A model generated the notes under the pieces. That model made no database searches. It was not told where the DNA came from and saw only the letters and a program-made list of their open reading frames with translations. The translations under genes were made by a program, and so were the position numbers. From Methanomassiliicoccales archaeon (GTDB taxonomy: Archaea > Thermoplasmatota > Thermoplasmata > Methanomassiliicoccales > UBA472), in the NCBI GenBank assembly GCA_013415865.1, contig CP058896.1, positions 1,345,957-1,409,956 of the forward strand: a stretch of DNA of 64,000 nucleotides. Reading direction: 5' to 3'. Of this stretch, positions 59,675 to 64,000 are shown piece after piece; the stretch's first letter is position 1, and each line of letters opens with the position of its first letter.

Positions 59675-60274
59675 ATGGCATTTACCTTTTTAGGTAAAAT
59701 AAGGAGCTTTTTCAAGCAGGATTTAAATACGAACGCACCGGTGACAGGACCCAAGGTGGACTCAATGTCAAATATTAGGGAACCTGACATGGCATTTGCC
59801 GAGGCGGTCAAGAAGGCCGGCGGCAAGACGCTAGACCTCTGCTACCAGTGCGGGACCTGCACGGCATCCTGCCCTTCGGGGAGAAGGACGGCGTTCAGGA
59901 CAAGGCAGCTGATCCGCAAGGCCCAGCTCGGATTGAAAGATGACATTCTCGGAAGCGACGAGCTGTGGATGTGCACGACCTGTTATTCCTGTGTCGAGCG
60001 CTGCCCGAGGGACGTCGAGATCGTCGACATCATATTGCTGATGAGGAACATGGCCGTCCAGAAGGGATACATGGCGGAGGCCCATAAGAAGATCGGTGCC
60101 TCCTTGATGAAGGTCGGAGCGACCGTGCCCTTCGGCGATGACATGAGGAAGCTACGGGCCGACATGGGCCTTCCAGCCAACCCGCCGACCACTGCTGGTA
60201 ATGAGAAGGCCATGGAGGACTTCCGCAAGATTATGAGGAGAACCGGATTCGACAAGCTCTTAGGAGGGAACTAA
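59675..60274 (+). CDS. hdrC: Heterodisulfide reductase subunit C
   Basis: A 199-residue iron-sulfur protein with two [4Fe-4S] motifs: CYQCGTCTASCP (Cys56, 59, 62, 66) and CTTCYSCVERCP (Cys100, 103, 106, 110). It passes electrons to HdrB for reduction of the CoM-S-S-CoB heterodisulfide or a related disulfide. The ATG follows a ribosome-binding GGTGG and lies 84 bp after the regulator. HdrA is not next to it, so it works with an HdrA or other donor elsewhere. hdrB starts 1 bp after its stop. Confidence 0.92.
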   Translation: MAFTFLGKIRSFFKQDLNTNAPVTGPKVDSMSNIREPDMAFAEAVKKAGGKTLDLCYQCGTCTASCPSGRRTAFRTRQLIRKAQLGLKDDILGSDELWMCTTCYSCVERCPRDVEIVDIILLMRNMAVQKGYMAEAHKKIGASLMKVGATVPFGDDMRKLRADMGLPANPPTTAGNEKAMEDFRKIMRRTGFDKLLGGN

Positions 60275-60275
60275 G

Positions 60276-61127
60276 ATGGGACAGAAATACGGATTCTTCC
60301 TCGGATGCATCGCACCGCTCAGATACCCTGGTATCGAGAAGGCCACCAGGACGATATTCAAGGAGCTCGGTTACGACCTAGTGGACCTGGAAGGCGCCGG
60401 TTGCTGCCCTGCACCCGGTGTGGTCAGATCCTTCGATGAGGCAACCTGGCTGGCATTGGGCGCAAGGAACCTCGCCATCGCCGAGAAGCAGGGCGTCGAC
60501 ATCATGACGATATGCAACGGCTGCTATGGCTCGCTCTACGACGTGGCCCATATGCTGCATGAGGACCATGCAAAGCTGAAGAAGGTCAACGAGATCCTCG
60601 CCGAGGTAGGCCTGCACTACTCTGGTAAAACAAAGGTCCGCCACTTCGCAGAGGTGCTCTACAACGAGGTCGGAGCAGAGAAGGTCAAGTCGAAGGTCAA
60701 GAACCCGTTGGCATTGAATGTTGCGGCCCACTACGGCTGCCACTTCGTGAGGCCAAGCAAGATAAAGCACATCGATGACCCTGAGAGACCGCACATCCTC
60801 GATGAGCTCATCGAGTGGACCGGGGCCAAGAGCCTGAACTACAAGGACAAACAGATGTGCTGCGGCTCTGGTGGCGGTGTGAGGAGCAGGAACGCTGCCC
60901 TCGCGGCGGAGTTCACGGCCGAGAAGCTCAAGAACATAAAGGCGGCAGGGGCCAATTACATAATCGACGTCTGCCCGTTCTGCCACCTGCAGTTCGACAG
61001 GTCCCAGATGGACATAAAGGGATACGACATACCGGTCGTACATCTGGCGCAGCTGTATGGCCTCGCCTTTGGCATGCCAAAGAACGAGCTTGGTCTTGAG
61101 GCGCACCAGGTCAAGGTCAACTTCTGA
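60276..61127 (+). CDS. hdrB: Heterodisulfide reductase subunit B
   Basis: A 283-residue catalytic subunit with two CCG domains (LEGAGCCPAPGVV with CNGCYGSL; HYGCHFVRPSKIKH and CCGSGGGVRSRN). In the family these bind a noncubane [4Fe-4S] that reduces the heterodisulfide. Its position after hdrC confirms the pair. A small gene follows 5 nt downstream. Confidence 0.94.
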   Translation: MGQKYGFFLGCIAPLRYPGIEKATRTIFKELGYDLVDLEGAGCCPAPGVVRSFDEATWLALGARNLAIAEKQGVDIMTICNGCYGSLYDVAHMLHEDHAKLKKVNEILAEVGLHYSGKTKVRHFAEVLYNEVGAEKVKSKVKNPLALNVAAHYGCHFVRPSKIKHIDDPERPHILDELIEWTGAKSLNYKDKQMCCGSGGGVRSRNAALAAEFTAEKLKNIKAAGANYIIDVCPFCHLQFDRSQMDIKGYDIPVVHLAQLYGLAFGMPKNELGLEAHQVKVNF

Positions 61128-61132
61128 AGAGG

Positions 61133-61420
61133 TTGAACTTGCACAAAGCTCATCTGGTCGGGGTCTACAATCACGCTGAGCTTCCTGAGGAGCTGCAAGG
61201 CTTCGTCAGGTTCCAAGCCCATCGGGAGAAGTATGATCCTAAGAACGAGGACAAGGTCGCCGTTCTTCAGATAGTCGGCACCACCTCCTATTATCCTATT
61301 TTTATAGACAAGATCGAGAGCCTGGCCCCGGTTGAAAAAGGTCTGAAGGAGATAGACGCAGAGCTGGATGAGGTCTCACGGGTCTCGTTGGACCGCGTCC
61401 TTCAGGAAAAACATAAATAA
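61133..61420 (+). CDS. Small protein downstream of hdrB
   Basis: A 95-residue protein starting with TTG five nt after hdrB, with AGAGG upstream as ribosome-binding site. It contains FVRFQAHREKYDPKNEDKVAVLQIVGTTSYYPIFIDKIESL and a helical end. I recognise no family. Its operon place suggests an accessory role for HdrCB. No cysteine and no membrane span. Confidence 0.55.
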   Translation: MNLHKAHLVGVYNHAELPEELQGFVRFQAHREKYDPKNEDKVAVLQIVGTTSYYPIFIDKIESLAPVEKGLKEIDAELDEVSRVSLDRVLQEKHK

Positions 61421-61576
61421 AAGTGGTCCTACAAAATTTTACGGATTTCGTAGCCAAGAACCATCTGGCCTATTATTCAGATATATATGATAATAATCCT
61501 CCTTCTAAGAAATCTATTAATAGGAACATTCTTTTCCCACCTTGCCTTGAGCACAATTTGATGGAGAGACATTCAC
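61421..61576 (+). promoter_or_regulatory. Promoter region of the eS1 gene
   Basis: 156 bp without a gene. A TATA-like box ATTAATAG at about 61514-61521 and a further A+T-rich stretch (TATATATGATAATAA, about 61481-61495) lie upstream of the eS1 ATG at 61577. GGAGAG 10 nt before the ATG is a weak ribosome-binding site. Confidence 0.4.
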
Positions 61577-62320
61577 ATGGCTACCGATAACAAAAAGGCT
61601 GCAAAGCCCGCCGCGAGGAAGGTCAAGGACAAGTGGAAGGCGAAGGAGTGGTACAAGCTCTATGCCCCTAAGATGTTCAATCAGGTCCTTCTCGGCGAGA
61701 CCCCGAGCTCGGACCCCGCGAACCTTTTGAACCGTGGGGTCGATGCAACGGTCCACGACCTCACTGGCGACTTTTCCAAGATGCACGTCCTCCTGAAGTT
61801 CAAGGTCAGCGAGGTTCGCGGTTTCGATGCCCACACCGTGTTCGTTGGCCAGGACCTGACGAGCGATTACATCCGCCGCCTGACAAGGAGGAAGAGGACC
61901 AAGACCGACCATGTCATAGATGTGCGCACGAAGGACGGATACCTTCTGAGGATAAAGCCGATGAGCATTACCGAGAAGAGAATCCAATCCTCTCAGGAGA
62001 CGGCTGTACGCACGCTCATGACCGAAGAGCTGAACCGCATGGGCGCTGAGATGGCTCTCTCGGATATGGTAAAGAGCATCATAACAGGAGAGATGGCCAA
62101 GAGGCTATCCACTGTCAGCAAGGTCATAGTGCCGATAAAGAGGGTGGAGATCCGCAAGACCGAGGTGCTCGAGATGGGCGTGGGCGGTCAGGACACCCCC
62201 ATCGTCTCGCAGGTCGAGGAGGTCACCGAGGAGACCGTCGAGGCAACAGAGCCTTCTACCGAGGCGACCGCGACAGAGTCAGAGGTCATCGAGGAACCAT
62301 CCGAAGAGAAGGAGCAGTGA
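61577..62320 (+). CDS. rps3ae: 30S ribosomal protein eS1 (S3Ae)
   Basis: A 247-residue small-subunit protein. KDKWKAKEWYKLYAPKMFNQVLLGETPSSDPANLLNRGVD is the S3Ae signature, followed by RRKRTKTDHVIDVRTKDGYLLRIKPM. The C-terminal 45 residues are a Glu/Thr-rich acidic extension (VEEVTEETVEATEPSTEATATESEV) with no counterpart in short homologues. A tRNA-Met lies just downstream. Confidence 0.95.
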   Translation: MATDNKKAAKPAARKVKDKWKAKEWYKLYAPKMFNQVLLGETPSSDPANLLNRGVDATVHDLTGDFSKMHVLLKFKVSEVRGFDAHTVFVGQDLTSDYIRRLTRRKRTKTDHVIDVRTKDGYLLRIKPMSITEKRIQSSQETAVRTLMTEELNRMGAEMALSDMVKSIITGEMAKRLSTVSKVIVPIKRVEIRKTEVLEMGVGGQDTPIVSQVEEVTEETVEATEPSTEATATESEVIEEPSEEKEQ

Positions 62321-62332
62321 ACGATAAACAGT

Positions 62333-62442
62333 GCCGGGGTGGCTCAGCCTGGTGGAGCGTCGGACTCATAGGGAGTTAAGAGACACCACACCCTCGCTCC
62401 GAGGAAATCCGAAGGTCATGGGTTCAAAGCCCATCCCCGGCA
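62333..62442 (+). tRNA. Elongator tRNA-Met (anticodon CAT) with 36-nt intron
   Basis: Exons form acceptor GCCGGGG/CCCCGGC with discriminator A, anticodon stem TCGGA/TCCGA and a loop CTCATAA whose anticodon is CAT (62367-62369). The intron (about 62371-62406) follows position 37 and would be cut from a bulge-helix-bulge by the archaeal splicing endonuclease. The T arm CATGGG-TTCAAAG-CCCATC supports elongator Met rather than initiator; tRNA-Ile2 (agmatidine) has the same CAT but different identity elements. CCA is not encoded. Confidence 0.9.
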
Positions 62443-62547
62443 CCTACCTTTGATCTCTTTTCTAGGCCTATTTGCCCTAGTACAATGCTCTGTATCTATG
62501 GTCAGTTTCAAGTACTGATCGCATCAATGCACTGAAAAGGTGCACAG

Positions 62548-63744
62548 TTGAGACTTATAATATATACTGGCAAGGGCGGCGTTGGCAAGACCTCGATATC
62601 GGCCGCAACCGCCATCAAGTGTGCGAGGATGGGATATAAGACCATAGCGGTCAGCACAGATTCCGCTCACTCCCTCGCAGATTCGCTTGACATCGAGCTC
62701 TCGGGCGAGGTGAAGAGGGTCGAGAAGAACCTATACGCGATCGAGATCGACGTCCTGCATGAGATGGAGACAAGATGGAAGGAACTGGGAAAGTACTTCT
62801 CGGATTTCATGGAATCCCAAGGGCTGGACCCGATCAACGCCAAGGAGATGGCGGTGTGGCCTGGGATGGAGCTTATGTCCGCTCTTTTCTATGTCGAGGA
62901 GTTCTACAAGACCAAAGAGTATGATGTTGTCGTGATGGACACCGCCCCGACGGCCGACACCCTCAGGCTCCTTAGCTTCCCGGAGGTGTCTGACTACTAT
63001 TTCGAGAAGGTCTATCGGATATTCAAGAACCTCATAAAGCTGGCACGTGCGACCGTCGGGAAGTTCATGAACGCGCCCCTCCCTTCGAACGCCTTCTTGG
63101 AGGACATAGAGAGCATAAGGGACAGGATGAAGCTTGTCAGGGACATCCTCCAGGACCCAGAGATAACATCCATCCGCCTGGTTCTGAACCCCGAAAAGAT
63201 GGTGATAAATGAGACGAAAAGGGCCTTTACCTACCTTTCGCTCTATAACCTGACCGTCGAGGCCATCGTGATCAACAGGCTCCTTCCTGAGGACAGCTAT
63301 GATCAATATCCAAGGGAAAAGGTCGAGGAGCAAGAGAAGTACATGGAATTGATCCAAGAGTCCTTCGGTCCTGTCAAGCAGCTGAGGTCGTACCTTTTCA
63401 AGACGGAGGTCGTCGGAAGGGATGCATTGAAGATACTAGGGGACAACATATTCGGCAAGGAGGACCCTTCGCAGATCTATTCGACGGAGAAATCCATGCT
63501 CATATACAGGGAGAATGGTATGGATATAATATCGCTCAAGCTCCCCTACACCGAGAAGCCCGAGGTAGAGTTATATAAATCGAACGATGTGTTGATAGTA
63601 AAGGTAGGATGGTACAAACGCTCGGTCGTCCTCCCTTACGCATTGGTAAGGAAGAACACAACAAGAGCGGAGTTCAAGGACGGGCGTCTGCTCGTCTATT
63701 TTGAGGAGGAGGAAAAGGATGCCGAGGAGCAGAAAGAAGTCTGA
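62548..63744 (+). CDS. ArsA/Get3-family ATPase with C-terminal HSP20-like domain
   Basis: A 398-residue P-loop ATPase. The ArsA/Get3 P-loop is TGKGGVGKTSISAATA (residues 6-21), followed by AVSTDSAHSLADSL and VVMDTAPTADTLRLL. The C-terminal ~80 residues form an alpha-crystallin/HSP20-like beta sandwich (LKLPYTEKPEVELYKSNDVLIVKVGWYKRSVVLP), the ArsA-HSP20 layout of archaea. It may aid membrane-protein or metal handling. It starts with TTG and overlaps the next gene. Confidence 0.85.
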   Translation: MRLIIYTGKGGVGKTSISAATAIKCARMGYKTIAVSTDSAHSLADSLDIELSGEVKRVEKNLYAIEIDVLHEMETRWKELGKYFSDFMESQGLDPINAKEMAVWPGMELMSALFYVEEFYKTKEYDVVVMDTAPTADTLRLLSFPEVSDYYFEKVYRIFKNLIKLARATVGKFMNAPLPSNAFLEDIESIRDRMKLVRDILQDPEITSIRLVLNPEKMVINETKRAFTYLSLYNLTVEAIVINRLLPEDSYDQYPREKVEEQEKYMELIQESFGPVKQLRSYLFKTEVVGRDALKILGDNIFGKEDPSQIYSTEKSMLIYRENGMDIISLKLPYTEKPEVELYKSNDVLIVKVGWYKRSVVLPYALVRKNTTRAEFKDGRLLVYFEEEEKDAEEQKEV

Positions 63745-64000
63745 GGGGCCTATGGAAGAGGAGGGGCCGCAGGTCGAAGAGGATGAGGGGACTGTTATGG
63801 ACAGTTTCATCAACGCAGAATCCTCGCAGCACCTCCTGAAATCGGGATTGGAGTTCGTCCAGGCGGTCGAGAAGGCGATACCAAAGCGATCGGTGCCCAA
63901 GGAGGTCAAAGTCCACATTCACAACATCGAGAAGGAGGTCCTTCTCATGGGGCGTGCCCTGATCGATTGGAAGATCAAGGAGATCGAAAGGAGGACCACC
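63719..64000 (+). CDS. Partial gene after ArsA (truncated by window end)
   Basis: Ninety-four codons up to the window edge: MPRSRKKSEGP, an acidic segment (EEEGPQVEEDEGT), then an amphipathic helical region (VMDSFINAESSQHLLKSGLEFVQAVEKAIPKRSVPKEVKVHIHNIEKEVLLMGRALIDWKIKEIERR). It overlaps the ArsA-like gene in another frame, so it is probably coupled. I recognise no family with certainty; a charged small protein that follows ArsA in several archaea is a likely relation. Confidence 0.55.
   Translation, partial: MPRSRKKSEGPMEEEGPQVEEDEGTVMDSFINAESSQHLLKSGLEFVQAVEKAIPKRSVPKEVKVHIHNIEKEVLLMGRALIDWKIKEIERRTT

Overview
The window is archaeal. It carries archaeal-type translation and metabolism genes (aRF1, PheS, TrpRS, ArgRS, D-aminoacyl-tRNA deacylase DtdA, eL18-uL13-uS9-Rpo10, eS1, PurP, archaeal UMP kinase, pyruvoyl arginine decarboxylase), AT-rich TATA-like promoters often about 25 nt before the start codon, and an elongator tRNA-Met with an intron. 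A separate HdrC-HdrB pair, an HdrD/GlcF-like Fe-S protein and a hydrogenase maturation protease suggest a methanogen or close relative. By gene content and moderate-to-high G+C my best guess is a Thermoplasmatota lineage near Methanomassiliicoccales; this is inference.

Layout. 1-11.4 kb: an Fe-S oxidoreductase subunit, dihydropteroate synthase, the BioY biotin transporter, a minus-strand group of two flavodoxin-fold proteins, a zinc alcohol dehydrogenase with a striking double operator and a divergent TrpD-like enzyme, then a membrane-anchored zinc metallopeptidase, a pyridoxamine-oxidase-fold protein, a ferredoxin-like protein and a GT4 glycosyltransferase. 11.4-22.65 kb: a low-GC island holding a complete type I-E CRISPR-Cas system (cas3-cas8e-cse2-cas7e-cas5e-cas6e-cas1-cas2) and a 40-repeat array, ending close to the 3' end of a tRNA-Pro gene. 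22.7-24.3 kb: a minus-strand ribosomal/RNA polymerase operon. 24.3-28.4 kb: a large DUF4011-type SF1 helicase with a C-terminal nuclease-like domain.

28.6-33.1 kb: an AP-endonuclease-like TIM barrel and 6-phospho-3-hexuloisomerase, then the most interesting locus: a compact four-gene minus-strand cluster encoding an E1-like adenylating enzyme, a ubiquitin-like protein ending in Gly-Gly-Ala, an E2 ubiquitin-conjugating enzyme and a JAMM deubiquitinase. This is a complete eukaryote-like conjugation/deconjugation set without a RING E3, with the same four parts as the bacterial Bil (ISG15-like) antiphage systems. It lies within 20 kb of CRISPR-Cas and beside the helicase, so a defence role is plausible but unproven. 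MntP follows.

33.3-64 kb: mostly housekeeping genes. These are trpS-trmO-pheS, a winged-helix/TPR protein, dtdA, pyrH, aRF1, argS, a GNAT enzyme, a lipoate-ligase-like protein, purP, an MgtE-like transporter divergent from two PhoU-TrkA_C proteins, tRNA-Gln, adk, a GlcD-type oxidase, an M50 protease, a PUA-PAPS-reductase-ferredoxin fusion, pdaD, a Rab-like small GTPase coupled to a V4R-DUF835 protein, a PAC2 proteasome-chaperone-like protein with an HbYX tail, an M16 peptidase, a hydrogenase maturation protease, a LysR-like regulator, hdrC-hdrB, eS1, tRNA-Met, an ArsA-HSP20 ATPase and a truncated final gene.
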